Below are positions 1-9,727 of a DNA stretch of 64,000 nucleotides, piece by piece. The stretch comes from Oxytricha trifallax. Lineage: Eukaryota > Ciliophora > Spirotrichea > Sporadotrichida > Oxytrichidae. Below the pieces are notes generated by a model. That model had not been told where the DNA came from. It saw only the letters and a program-made list of their open reading frames with translations, and made no database searches. The stretch lies in assembly GCA_000711775.1 (NCBI GenBank), contig ARYC01000184.1, forward strand, positions 124,001-188,000, given 5' to 3'. Position numbers and translations under genes: made by a program. Every line of letters begins with the position of its first letter. Within the stretch, counting starts at the first letter, position 1.

Positions 1-960
1 TCTTCGAATGGGGGGCGGCCAGTGGCACCACTCAACTCAGCGGGAGCTATTTCACGACGGTGGAACTTCCGGCTCAGACATCTACTCGGGGAGCCGAGAT
101 AATCAGGCATCACTGTTTTCAAAAAGGCCATTGGGGTTTCCCAAAGCGATGGTTTACACTTATAGTGCCGATGGTTTTGGATATGGAGAGAAGATCATTA
201 CTGTTGAACCATCAGATCTCTTTAGCTTCCTGCCCTTTTCGACTCTAGACAAAGAGCTTTTCTCTATGCTGTAGTGTAGGGTGCCTTGCAGATTCTCCTA
301 ATATCTAGTTGACTTTGATGAGGATGCAGTGCTTTTGCCATTAGGGAGGCTTGAAGATCCTAATGTATGTCACCATGCTAGCTGCACTCGTTGGCGTCTC
401 AACCAATGGGGTTCCAACCCTATCTGGCACTTCAGAGCTCTTATACGACTTCTTCGCACTAATGGGAACTGGCTCAGATACCAAGAAAGTAGAAGTTGAT
501 CAATGTGTAGGAAGCAGTGAATATAAGACCTTCTCTAACTATTGCTCTTTCAAACCCTGCGCATACACCAACAGTCTCAGCGCAAATGGAGTTGCTACAT
601 CATGCTCTTCTTACTCACTATGCTCTGTGGAGTACCCATCATAGTCTATCGCTGCCTCACATCGGCCCAAAGAGTTCCCAGTATTGAAGGTCTTGCTAGA
701 GAGGATCACATGATTGTTGGACGATACGAAGCCATTGGTATGCTCTGGTTGCCTTGGGGTTTAGATCAATGTAATGGAGTGACAATCAAGGGAGAGTACT
801 ACTATGTGATGCCTTTGTTCCATCCCTACACTGTTGCCTGCTGAAGACCCTCCTGTCCCACCATCATAAGCAGTCGTGGCACTGGGCTGGCCATAGAGCA
901 CCCACGCCGTCCTCTTCACTAGGGATGTACAGGCTAAGACTTTTCAGTCGCCATTAGTGG
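1..960. other. GC-richer island of unknown origin
   Basis: This stretch is close to half G+C, while the sequence from about 965 onward falls abruptly to very AT-rich DNA. With TAA/TAG as glutamine, one + frame is open from 8 to about 499, and another from 351 to 644 begins with a hydrophobic, signal-like stretch. I recognise no domain in either. GC-rich DNA is open by chance more often, so I do not call a gene. It could be a germline-limited repeat, part of a foreign or chimeric sequence joined at the contig end, or an unusual gene. Confidence 0.35.
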
Positions 961-1568
961 CAGTTAGGAATAAAACTTAAGAATGATTAAATATATTAAA
1001 AGGCTTAAATACTCAGATTAAAAATTTGGTAGCTTTTCGTTTTAATCAATAGGCTCTTATTAACTATATATATATATATATATATAGGCTTCCATCACAA
1101 ATCAACTAGCAACCAAATATTAATAATAATATACTTGAATTCAAATTTAAATTTAACTTATTACAACTTTCAAATTCGAAATAAATTTACTCTTTTAAAT
1201 ACATAGAAAAATATATCATAAATTCAATTAAAATAATTGACAAAAATTTTTTAAATAAACAAAATTATTGTAATCTTAAATAACATTAATTGTTAAATTA
1301 TTAATAAAAAACAAAAATAAAATTAAATCAAGCAACAAGTATTTATTTCAAATTTATCTGTCTATAATAAAATTAATTTTATTTTTACTAATAATAAATT
1401 ATATCTTTTGAATAACCTTACTTAATTTATTATACTTTAAATTTACTCAATTGAAATAGGTGTTAATAAATCAATATATTAAATCAGAATGAGTTATTGG
1501 TTTTATTAATTATTAATTAAAGATTTATTATGACACGTAGTCGTATCAGATTCCCATAATTTAACAGA
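961..1568. other. AT-rich spacer with a TA microsatellite
   Basis: No coding signal was seen. A (TA)n run of about 22 bases lies at 1065-1087. The segment separates the GC-richer island from the start of the alpha-2-macroglobulin gene and probably includes that gene's 5' flank. Confidence 0.5.
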
Positions 1569-3808
1569 ATGAAAACTAATCTCATCCTGTTGACACTTAT
1601 GAGTTTATACTTTGGTGCAAAGTCTTTGGAGTTTGCACTACCAGATTAGAAAATCTCATTAATAAATTTATAAAATATCAATGTTTTAATAGAAAAACTG
1701 AAATTTTATTTAAAATCAGGGCTCCAGAAAGAATGCCGTAACCTATTGAAAGCCAAAATCAAAGAATTTTAGCACATATTCACACGGATAAACTGATATA
1801 CAAGCCAAATGATGTCATGTTTGTTGAAGTTTTTTTGTTCGATGCAATGACAAAGCAACCAGTAACTCAAATAGAAGGGTAAAGCCTAGAAGAAACTCTT
1901 TATCCAGCTGTCTTCACTGTAAGTAGAGTATTTTTTCTAAAAATAATTTAATTAACTCAAGAAAAAACTTCAATCTGTTGATAACCCAAGTTTAGTTTTA
2001 GATAAAGGATGACAAGGATAATTAAGTTTACCAAGATAGTTCAAATTAAGGCGCCAATGGCACTTTAGTTTACACTTTCAAAGTTCCTGAAGAGTAACCT
2101 GGTGGTGAATATACTTTAGAGATAACTTCTTATCTCTTCCCTACTCAATAGAGAAAGATAAGATTCAGATCTTACGGTGAGAGAAACTTGTTCAATACTG
2201 TTGACTTTTCAAAAGACACTTACTCTCCAGGAGATTAAGTGCTTGCCAAACTTAAAGTTAGGAGATCAGATTCTTAGAAACTAAGCCAGGATACAGTTAT
2301 ATCGTACTCAGCAAACTTTGAATATAACTCTATATCAAAGTAAGACTTGAAGCTAGACGTATCAGGGGAGCTGATAATTGAGTTCAACATCCCCACAAAC
2401 ACAAGATAAGATTTATTAACACTTGTAGTCCAGGTTACTATCCCAAATTCTTTTGTTGAATCATCCGTTCATTCAACAGTCATTGCTCAAGAAAAAGAAT
2501 TGACAATAAGATTCCATCCAGAAATTGGCTTCTTAGCTGCTAACCAAGTAAATATTTTGTATTTTGAATGCCTCTCTGACTCACAAGGTACTGATGTTGC
2601 TGATTTTTATGAAGGTTCCATAATCAGTATAGATTAAGATGGAAAAGAGAAAATTATTTTTGACAACTTCTAAATCCAACCTAGACATCAAGGAAAAGGG
2701 AAAATTTCTTCATTATACATTCATGGAAATAAACGTTTTTTTAATAAAAAATCAGTTTAAATAATACCCCGAATTTATAATGAGATATTTATGAAATGAA
2801 AGTCTTATCTACTTCATGAAAGTTAAATGGACAAAATCAAGCCAATTTTAAAAATACTTGTTACCAAAAATTGATGATTCTAAGTAAGCTTTATTCTCAG
2901 TAGTTCATCCAGTCATTAATCCCAATAAAAATGAAACTTATATTGGAGTTTTAATTGTTGAACATATAATAAGTAAGTATTTTCCCACAAAACACATTAA
3001 TTTTTAATTAAAATATTTAAATAATAATGATGGGCTTTCACATAATTATTAAGTAAATATCTAGCAAAAAGAGAAAATTTTGGCAACATATGATTTCAAG
3101 TCAAACAAAAATTAAAATTTATAATCGAACAATTTATTTTATATATTTTTTATTATTTTTCAATTCAGTTATTTTTAATACCACGAAATAATATATTAGA
3201 AAATTAATGACAAATATTTTAGTGCACTTTTTCTAATTTATATATTTTCAAATATGTTATTTTTTTGAAAAAATAATTATAAAATACAATATGATTGATT
3301 TATTAATTATAAATAAACAAAGAATTGAATCATTAAGAGATTAAATTCCCTTTAAATGAACTTCCAAAGGAAGTAGTTAATAATGGAGGAATATTTTAAG
3401 TTACTATGTTCAAGAAGGAAGTGGAGCTGGTTGCGGGAGAGAATCATACTTAATTAGTTAAAAATGGCGAAAGACTTATTTTTATTAGACCCAAGGAAAT
3501 TCTGAATGTTTAAATTGAGATGGACAGAGTAGAGTTTACTCCAGGGGAAAGTATAAGCTTTAATGTCAATTTACTCAACAGCAATCTATTATATTTTAAA
3601 ATTAAAATCCTGATGATGCTGCATTTTATAGTGTGGTTGTTACAGACGAAAGCTCATTCATTGAAGCTCCAAAAAGAGCGAATCAACCTTCCCTCTTAGC
3701 TATGGTACTCCTCGAAAACGAAATTTATCAAACTTATGGTGAGAAAGAATTTTGGTATAACGATGAATACCTTGAAAGTATTTACAATTAGGAAGACTCT
3801 ATATAAGA
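1569..3808 (+). CDS. alpha-2-macroglobulin-like protein, N-terminal part (scrambled gene, segments 1-5)
   Basis: ATG at 1569 opens a secreted protein: the first 20 or so residues (MKTNLILLTLMSLYFGAKS) form a signal peptide. The next segment has the hallmark of macroglobulin domain 2, THTDK-like IHTDKLIYKPNDV, followed by further MG domains. At least five MDSs are separated by IESs at 1656-1717, 2731-2797, 3587-3609 and a longer gap around 2975-3310; a GT-AG intron is at 1919-2001. The family traps proteases, or in bacteria and protists protects the cell surface, through a thioester. The reading frame leaves this block at the 12-base pointer 3797-3808 and continues on the opposite strand at 7126, so this is only the first roughly 560 residues. 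The assignment to A2M is strong; the exact edges of the 2975-3310 gap are uncertain. Confidence 0.88.
1656..1717 (+). other. IES 1 of the A2M gene (pointer AAAATC)
   Basis: AAAATC occurs at 1650-1655 and again at 1712-1717. Removing 62 bases, including one copy, joins codons for ...PDQKI to RAPERMP... in frame and removes a frameshift. There is no GT-AG, so this is an IES rather than an intron. Confidence 0.8.
1919..2001 (+). other. Spliceosomal intron in the A2M gene
   Basis: The segment starts GTAAGT and ends TTTTAG, 83 bases, very AT-rich, and contains an in-frame TGA. Splicing joins ...YPAVFT to IKDDKDN... in frame. Confidence 0.8.
2731..2797 (+). other. IES in the A2M gene (pointer GAAAT)
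   Basis: GAAAT occurs at 2726-2730 and 2793-2797. Removal of 67 bases joins ...YIHGN to ESLIYFMKVKW... and restores the macroglobulin-domain frame. Confidence 0.75.
3587..3609 (+). other. Short 23 bp IES in the A2M gene (pointer AATC)
   Basis: AATC occurs at 3583-3586 and 3606-3609. Deleting 23 bases fuses ...LLNSN with PDDAAFYSVVV... and repairs the frame. It is too short for a normal intron and lacks GT-AG. Confidence 0.75.
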
Positions 3809-3893
3809 TACAGAATCTTATTGCATGAAATATATTATGACTAATTTTTTAACGAAATTATATTGGTAAGATTAAAATACTGAAAGAAATATA

Positions 3894-6357
3894 TCAAATC
3901 CAAATTTTATTCTCAACGTCATAGTATAGGTAGGCAACACTAGCTCTGTTTTAACAATTTTCGCTGTCAAATTATTTTACCAAAGTTAGATCAGCTTCTT
4001 TATTGAACTTTTTACTATTAATGTCATGTGGTTTAATTGAAGTCCAATAGAGTGTATATTGACTTAAATCACTTGATATCTCGTATGAATCAAATTTGCC
4101 TTTCTGTTTCAAAAGTTCAAATTAGTTGACGTCAAGCTTCAAGCATGAAGGTACACTGATTATAGCAACAACCATTCCTTGTGGCTCTTTTGAAGTATTA
4201 ATGATTTCTATGTGCTGAGTTACAGTTGAGAGGGTTGATTATCCAAGAGTTAAACCTTGGGAAGCAGCCTCCTTAAGTTATAGATAGAATTCAATCTTTG
4301 GGTTTGGAGCTGAGGCTGGGTGTTAATCCAGATAATCAATTTAGAGAGTGTAGGAAAGTTAGAAATCTTAACTAACTTCACCATAGGACTGAAGTTCTTC
4401 TATTTTTATTTCGATCACATGTTCTCTTAATTTTGATCCATAATTGTTTAGGAATAATTAAATATCATTTGCGAAGTCGAATGAACCTTGATTATCAGTT
4501 TATTTTTCATCGAATTTCAAAGACTTAACTAATTTCTAATCAATATATAGATTGAATTTTCCTTTGCCTTGAATACCTGAGTACTCTTCCATGTACAAAA
4601 TTAATGCCTTCAAACTTAAAATAGTACTTTAGGTTGATCCCATTCTCCCTCCATCTGAAATTGAACTTATCAAGAATTTAATTCCTTTCTCAATGTTACA
4701 ATAATATAAAAAAATGCATTAGACAAAGGCAAAAATTTTTTAAATTTATAGGAGCATATTGAGTTCTACTATGCTTTAACCAGGCTATTAAACTTAAGCT
4801 AGTGGTTTCAATCAATAAACTTTGCCCACATGAGCTAGTAATGGATGTAGCTGCACCTTGTACAGCTCCACTTGTCATATTTTGCTTTTGAGCTAACCTA
4901 TCTAAATATTGACTGACTATATTTTTCTTGTTTAAGTTAATCAAAGAGCCAGAGAGTAGAGCCAAAAAGTAAGGATCATCAGTGTGTTTAGCAGTTTCCT
5001 ACAAAGCATCTATTTCTTAGGTAAGATTTTTGTAACCTAATCCTGATAGAACCCAAACCAGATATGCACTAATGAATCGTTATTAAAATGTTATTTTTAC
5101 TTACTTTGTAATGTTGACAGGTGCTCCGCCGAAAGTATCAAGAGCTTATTGACTTTATTAGAAGCCACCTTTGCCATCTCTTCTTTCAAATAGCCATTAT
5201 TGCACTCTTGTCATCATAGAATCATCGACTTAATTAGGGGCAACTTTCTTCATGTCATTAAATTACATAAGTCCATAAGCTGATAATGCCTCATGTCCTG
5301 GGTTGTTTCCAAACCATTCATAACCACTATTAACAAGTTTTACAAAAAATGTTAAACCTACCCATTAGTTGATTCGTAAGTCAGTAACTTCTTATAACCT
5401 CTTTCTAGTTTCTGATTTGCCTCTAACATCAATTGCTTGATATGGTCTTTCTAAGTTTAATTTTTGGCACCTTATTCAGCTTTTTTCAAGAATTACAGTG
5501 CCATAATTATTGGGTAAGTTACAGATGAGCATTGCTCAAAACAACCATAGGGCTCTTGGATCAAACTCTCAATAGCTGCAAGGATATTGTCAAGGGGTTC
5601 CGAGAAAATCTTGGCTGCAGAAACTTTCAAAGTCTTGTCCAGATAAGTTTCTGGAAGTGTAAACTTGAAGGTTAAATTCTTTTCTGAATTTTGGCTCACA
5701 CCAATCAACCCACTCTAAGAAAACTATAAACAAATTTTTAATAGAATATTCGCAACTTTTGAGTGAATCCATTTGGCAATATCTCTGAAAATTTAGTAAG
5801 ACTATCTTCATACTTGATTCCTTAAGAATCTGTTGCTGACACTTGAACTGATAAAATTTGTTTATGATCGTTAGATCTATCATCTAATAATTATTTAATG
5901 CATATTAAATGTTTTTCATCAGTGTTTAGTAGATACTTTTCAGTATGACTTTGATAAGGTTAAAGTGTAAACATTCTAACTTTCTTTTATCCAGCATTGT
6001 TAGTATCTTAAATGGCAAGATTTACAGAAAGTACTTTGTCCAAATTATTTACAACATATAGAGGTATATAGAGCTTATCTCCTTTAATGAAATTATGGGG
6101 AAGGTCAAATTGAACATACAGTGGTTTCTTAGAAGAAAATTTCATAGATTTGTAGCCAAGCTTACCTGATTTGCTGAAAGCTTAAACAGTTATTCTAAAT
6201 GTAGTTATTTAGTCATTTAGGTCGAAACTTATCATGTTTTAATCCAAGAAAGGTTGAGCAGAAACAAATTTCACGGTTTGAGTAAAATCCAGTCTTTAAT
6301 CATTTAATGACTACTTCCTACTCTTGAGATGAGTGTAGTTTCTTGTGTTTTATTATA
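3894..6357 (-). CDS. alpha-2-macroglobulin-like protein, C-terminal thioester half (scrambled gene, inverted)
   Basis: The minus strand encodes the A2M core: the IPLYVVNN-type MG region, then PYGCFEQCSS, the thioester site (GCGEQ-type, here GCFEQ), then GYEWFGNNPGHEALSAYGL and RMGSTQSTILSLKAL of the helical thioester domain, and a receptor-binding-like C-terminus ending at TGA 3894-3896. Short GT-AG introns are visible near 5355 and 5105, a 47-base IES with pointer GTTG at 5710-5756, a possible 36-base IES at 5885-5920 (pointer GATGA), and an unresolved gap near 4680-4745. The stop lies only about 85 bases from the end of the oppositely oriented N-terminal block. The assembled protein would be about 1,400-1,500 residues, a normal A2M length. 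The macronuclear product is inferred. Confidence 0.9.
5710..5756 (-). other. 47 bp IES in the A2M gene (pointer GTTG)
   Basis: CAAC (GTTG on the coding strand) occurs at 5706-5709 and 5753-5756. Without the segment, ...GFTQKL runs into IGVSQNSEKN..., the strand leading to the thioester domain. With it, the frame hits TGA. Confidence 0.65.
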
Positions 6358-6707
6358 ATAATAATAATAATAATAATTAACTCTCATCGGGAGGTCAAGG
6401 CTCCCCGAGTATAATAATTATATGAGTGTTAATTCACACGATAGTTTCACTTCTGCCACGACGCTCTCACATCATGCTCTTGTGTTCGACTTGACTCGTT
6501 AAACTCACTTGTATCTTATTCATCAGGCTAAGGTGACCAGAATCTGACTTGTGACCAGTATCTGACCAGTTTTTCCTTCTGATGGGGAGAAATGGCCCTT
6601 ATCAAATTAGAAAGCTAGACCGCCTACAGGAAGACCTCGAGAGTCTCTACTAAGCATAATCCAGTGTATTCAGGACGATTATCCAACCTTAACTGTGTTT
6701 TATTATA
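6358..6707 (-). other. 350 bp IES in the A2M gene (14 bp pointer), GC-richer
   Basis: TGTGTTTTATTATA on the + strand at 6344-6357 and 6694-6707 flanks this segment. Removing it joins ...DIQQNT to RNYTHLKSRK... in frame. It begins with a (TAA)n microsatellite (about 6352-6378) but is otherwise GC-richer than most IESs. It contains a small hairpin (CGGGAGGTCAAGGCTCCCCG near 6389) and three TGACCAG-like repeats near 6532-6570. No tRNA or known RNA was recognised. Confidence 0.75.
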
Positions 6708-7126
6708 TATCTTGCATGAAATCAGTTTAGATCTCATTTGAGGTGTCATTACTTGGTTCTTAAATTTAGCTATCTTCAACAAAATCATCATCTTTTGAGT
6801 CAGCCCCATTAACTACTGCCCCTCCAAAAGCTATATCTTAGACTGCTGGAGAAGCCATTTCCATAATTTCCATGGCGTCTTCAGCAATTACATTATCGAA
6901 ATTCTTAAACTTGATATCTTGCCTCACACCACCTCTCTTCATCATGTAGAATCTGGGTTGATCTTTCTCTGCAAGTAGTCTTTATAGTCTCAACTTTTCT
7001 GGATCTTTTTCATCCATAGAATACAGTCTATTCTTAAGTAGTGCTAAATCCTCCTCTACGAAGATGTATCTTCTCCAACTTTAAACACCAAGAAGGTAGT
7101 CTAAGGCTTTATATTCTTATATAGAG
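6694..7126 (-). CDS. alpha-2-macroglobulin-like protein, central part (scrambled gene, inverted segment 6)
   Basis: Read on the minus strand from 7126, this segment encodes EYKALDYLLGVQSWRRY, the pattern that in bacterial and protist A2Ms precedes the thioester half, then a charged, Q-rich stretch (about 140 residues). It shares the 12-base repeat CTCTATATAAGA with the end of the + strand block (3797-3808; here 7115-7126 as its complement), and joining there keeps frame. Its far end carries the 14-base pointer TATAATAAAACACA (6694-6707), repeated at 6344-6357. It lies next to ion-channel sequence, and without the pointer it would be easy to mistake for that gene's tail. Confidence 0.82.
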
Positions 7127-7139
7127 AAATTCAGGCTTA

Positions 7140-8400
7140 AAAAATGATTCACAAAAAAATTTACAATTTGTGACTAAAAACTCTAGTTAACTGTATATTT
7201 AAAGATATACCAAAGAGTCCCAATGAAATAACTGATAGAAAAAATAACCACAACTAGCCTGAATACTCTAAAAGCATAATTTATCATAATTTAGAGCATA
7301 ATGTTATTGTTGTCTTGCAGTTAATCATGCTTCATGCTTGCATTTTTAAGCACTCTGTTCAATTTTCCATCATAGTATGTCTTAACAATTTATTTGAAGT
7401 TTCTAGAGTCAAGCAAAAGAAAAAGCTTGGGAAGACGCAATATCTTAAAAAGCGTGAATAGTTGTCTTAAATAATGAAAAAAACATTTATCGCATTTCAG
7501 AAAAGAATAAGTAAAAGGTTTGGCATAAATATTATTATATAAGTCTTGTTTCTGAATCATTAATGAAGTATCTGAAAGGTATAACGCTGAGCATATCAAA
7601 TATAAATGAACGCCTATAAATCATATTTAACGATATTACTAATGAGATAAGCTTACTTGAAATATCTGATTGCAATCTTTTTATGATCTCTTACAGGGTA
7701 GAAATCCTCCTCACTTATATACTCAGTAAAAAAATCTAAAACATAAAAAACGTTACATTAGTATTTTTAATTATTTAGAAATATTTGAAAGTTTTATTTC
7801 GAAACTTACTTAAAATAATGTCAACGCCAAAAAGTACTTCGACACTTATACTTATGATTTCACTCACTATAGATGTCTCCAAGCCAAAAGCAGCACTATA
7901 AAAAGATAAAATTAATAAACCCTAGTTATTCAATAGTTAAAATTAATTTAGGGTATGTAATTAATTAACTAGAAACTTTTTAGGAAGTGATAGAGAAGAA
8001 ATTATTTTATGTTGTTTTAGTTTTATTTTGCAAGAAATTATTTATATATAAAAAAAAGATATTTAAATTATATTCTAATATATATATATATTTTTTTCAT
8101 TTTTAAGTTTAATTAGAGGTTTACTTAAAATATATAACTAATTAACTTTTCACATAATAAAACAACAAATTCCAGAATATATTTTATGGTTAAAAGCCAT
8201 TAAGTTTAAAATGAAAAGATATTCTGAATTTTTATTAAATCTATATTTAGCCCAAGTTTGTTACTTACTAGTAAGTGGAGGTAAATGTTGAATAAACAGC
8301 AAGGATAATCATGAAAATATCTAGAAAACTTTTCCACTTGTTCTGCTTTGTTATGATTAGTTACTAGAAGAAAGATTTCTTTATCTTTGGATCGTTAACT
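7140..8400 (-). CDS. Voltage-gated K+ channel (EAG/CNG-type), partial: S1 to S5
   Basis: On the minus strand, exons encode an ion-transport domain: S1 (KWKSFLDIFMIILAVYST, near 8330), S2 with the motif VEVLFGVDIILNFFTEYI, then EDFYPVRDHKKIAIRYF and FIFDMLSVIPFRYF (S3), a basic LRLPKLFLLLD S4-S5 linker (near 7430), and S5 (RLVVVIFSISYFIGTLWYIF, near 7240). Introns with GTAAG...AG lie near 8270-7897, 7808-7726 and 7656-7615. Spacing and motifs match EAG, CNG or HCN-like K+ channels. The pore, S6 and any cyclic-nucleotide domain are not present, because the next sequence is an A2M segment. The gene is therefore scrambled with pieces elsewhere, or broken. A frame change near 7470-7540 suggests an unresolved IES. 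Confidence 0.7.
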
Positions 8401-8571
8401 ATTATTTGAACATTAAATAAATTTTTATTATAGTAAAATTTCATAATTTTTGAAAATAATAATGAGAAATTTTCAACATTCATATTAAATGTTAAAAAAT
8501 ATATGTAAAAGGAAACATATTTGATAAGGTAATCATGAAATTTTAATTAAAAATTTATATTAAAAAAATTG
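8401..8571. other. AT-rich spacer between the K+ channel and DcpS genes
   Basis: No coding or structural signal was seen. It contains the 3' flank of the DcpS gene. Confidence 0.5.
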
Positions 8572-9582
8572 TCAAATTTATCCATTTTCCTTAAGTACTC
8601 TATAAACTCCATTATTCTCTCCTAAACTTACCATAATAGTCTTAGTCTGGTAGTAATCTCCCTTCATTTTAATGTTGTCAATAACATCCTCAAGTGAATG
8701 CCCTCTACCCAAGAATGCACCTACCTTTTCAAGTTAACTAACGTGTGTAAAATGAATATGCAGATTGTAGAATGTTGGATGATAGTGAAAGAATGCTCGG
8801 ATTTGACATTAATAACTATTTACATAAAAAAGGTAATTGATTTGTGATAGTGGCAGTTTGTAAGTTTCACTAATCAGTCTATTAGTTAAGCTTAACATTT
8901 CTTCTAAAAGTGGCAGATGTTCTTAAGTCAAATCTCTTATAGTTTTGAGTTTACGATCATATGGGAACACTAGCAAATGCAAAGTCTCCAAGTCCTCTGA
9001 GTTCATTTTCCAGTCAATTTTAACAGTAAAATCTTTGCTTCTATATAGCTAGAGTTCCATCTCACTGACACCATCTAAGACATTTTCAATCCATTGGATC
9101 GGTTCTAACTTCTCTATATAGAGAGGTTTCACATACTTAAAGTACATTTCAGAGGTTTCATGAATAATGAATGACTCTTAAGCAGTGTATTTATCAATTT
9201 AAGATTGAGGGGCAGGATATGCAAAATCACATTAAATCTTGGAAATATCTTTATTCATCCATATGAACATCTTGTTATAGATATCGTTCTGGAAATAATG
9301 CTCATCTTTTTCAATCAATTCTTAACTCTCCCTATCTTTAATTTCTTCATTACCATCACAAGCTGGAGTTGAATGAACTTTTCTTCCAAGTTTTTGTAGA
9401 TCTTTCTCCTCAAAAGCTAATTTCTCTAATTTCAAAAGCGCTTTATCATTAATGTCTAGCCCATTTTTCATGTGACCAAGTAGGTAGATTTACTTATTAG
9501 TGACATCATTAGAGAGGACTTTCTCAAAGACGAAATCTTTGAGTGATGGCGGTATGTTCTACTAAAGCTGTTTTTGCTCCAT
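8572..9582 (-). CDS. Scavenger mRNA decapping enzyme (DcpS), HIT family
   Basis: A single uninterrupted 336-residue ORF (ATG at 9582, TGA at 8572-8574), matching the usual DcpS length of about 340. The C-terminal half carries the histidine-triad motif HYHPTFYNLHIHFTH (about residues 265-280), the catalytic site that hydrolyses m7GpppN left after 3'-to-5' mRNA decay. The N-terminal half fits the swapped dimerisation domain. About twelve codons are TAA or TAG read as glutamine, so the gene fixes the genetic code of the window. No IES and no intron are needed, which makes it the one intact, unscrambled gene here. It lies 146 bases from the end of the next gene and has the same orientation; in spirotrichs each usually ends up on its own macronuclear chromosome. 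Confidence 0.95.
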
Positions 9583-9727
9583 TAGTTAAATATTTTAATA
9601 ATTGTATTAATTATTATATGACTGTAAAATACATTTAAAGTTGTTCTATTATCAGAATGTTATAGAAAATCTCTAATTACTAAATTAAGAAATTTAAATG
9701 TAATTTGTTTTACTTTCTTCTTAATTT

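Noticed and set aside
3797..6330. TAGGAAG occurs both near the end of the + A2M block and near the start of the inverted block and was considered as the inversion pointer.
   Set aside because: The two copies are in different reading phases, and the true join goes through segment 6694-7126.
6380..6640. A possible tRNA or small RNA gene in the GC-richer IES.
   Set aside because: I could not build a cloverleaf or find paired A and B boxes; only one small hairpin is clear.
6670..7140. This segment was first taken as the C-terminal tail of the K+ channel gene.
   Set aside because: YLLGVQSWRRY is an A2M signature, and a 12-base pointer links it in frame to the A2M N-terminal block at 3808. The next pointer links it to the thioester half.
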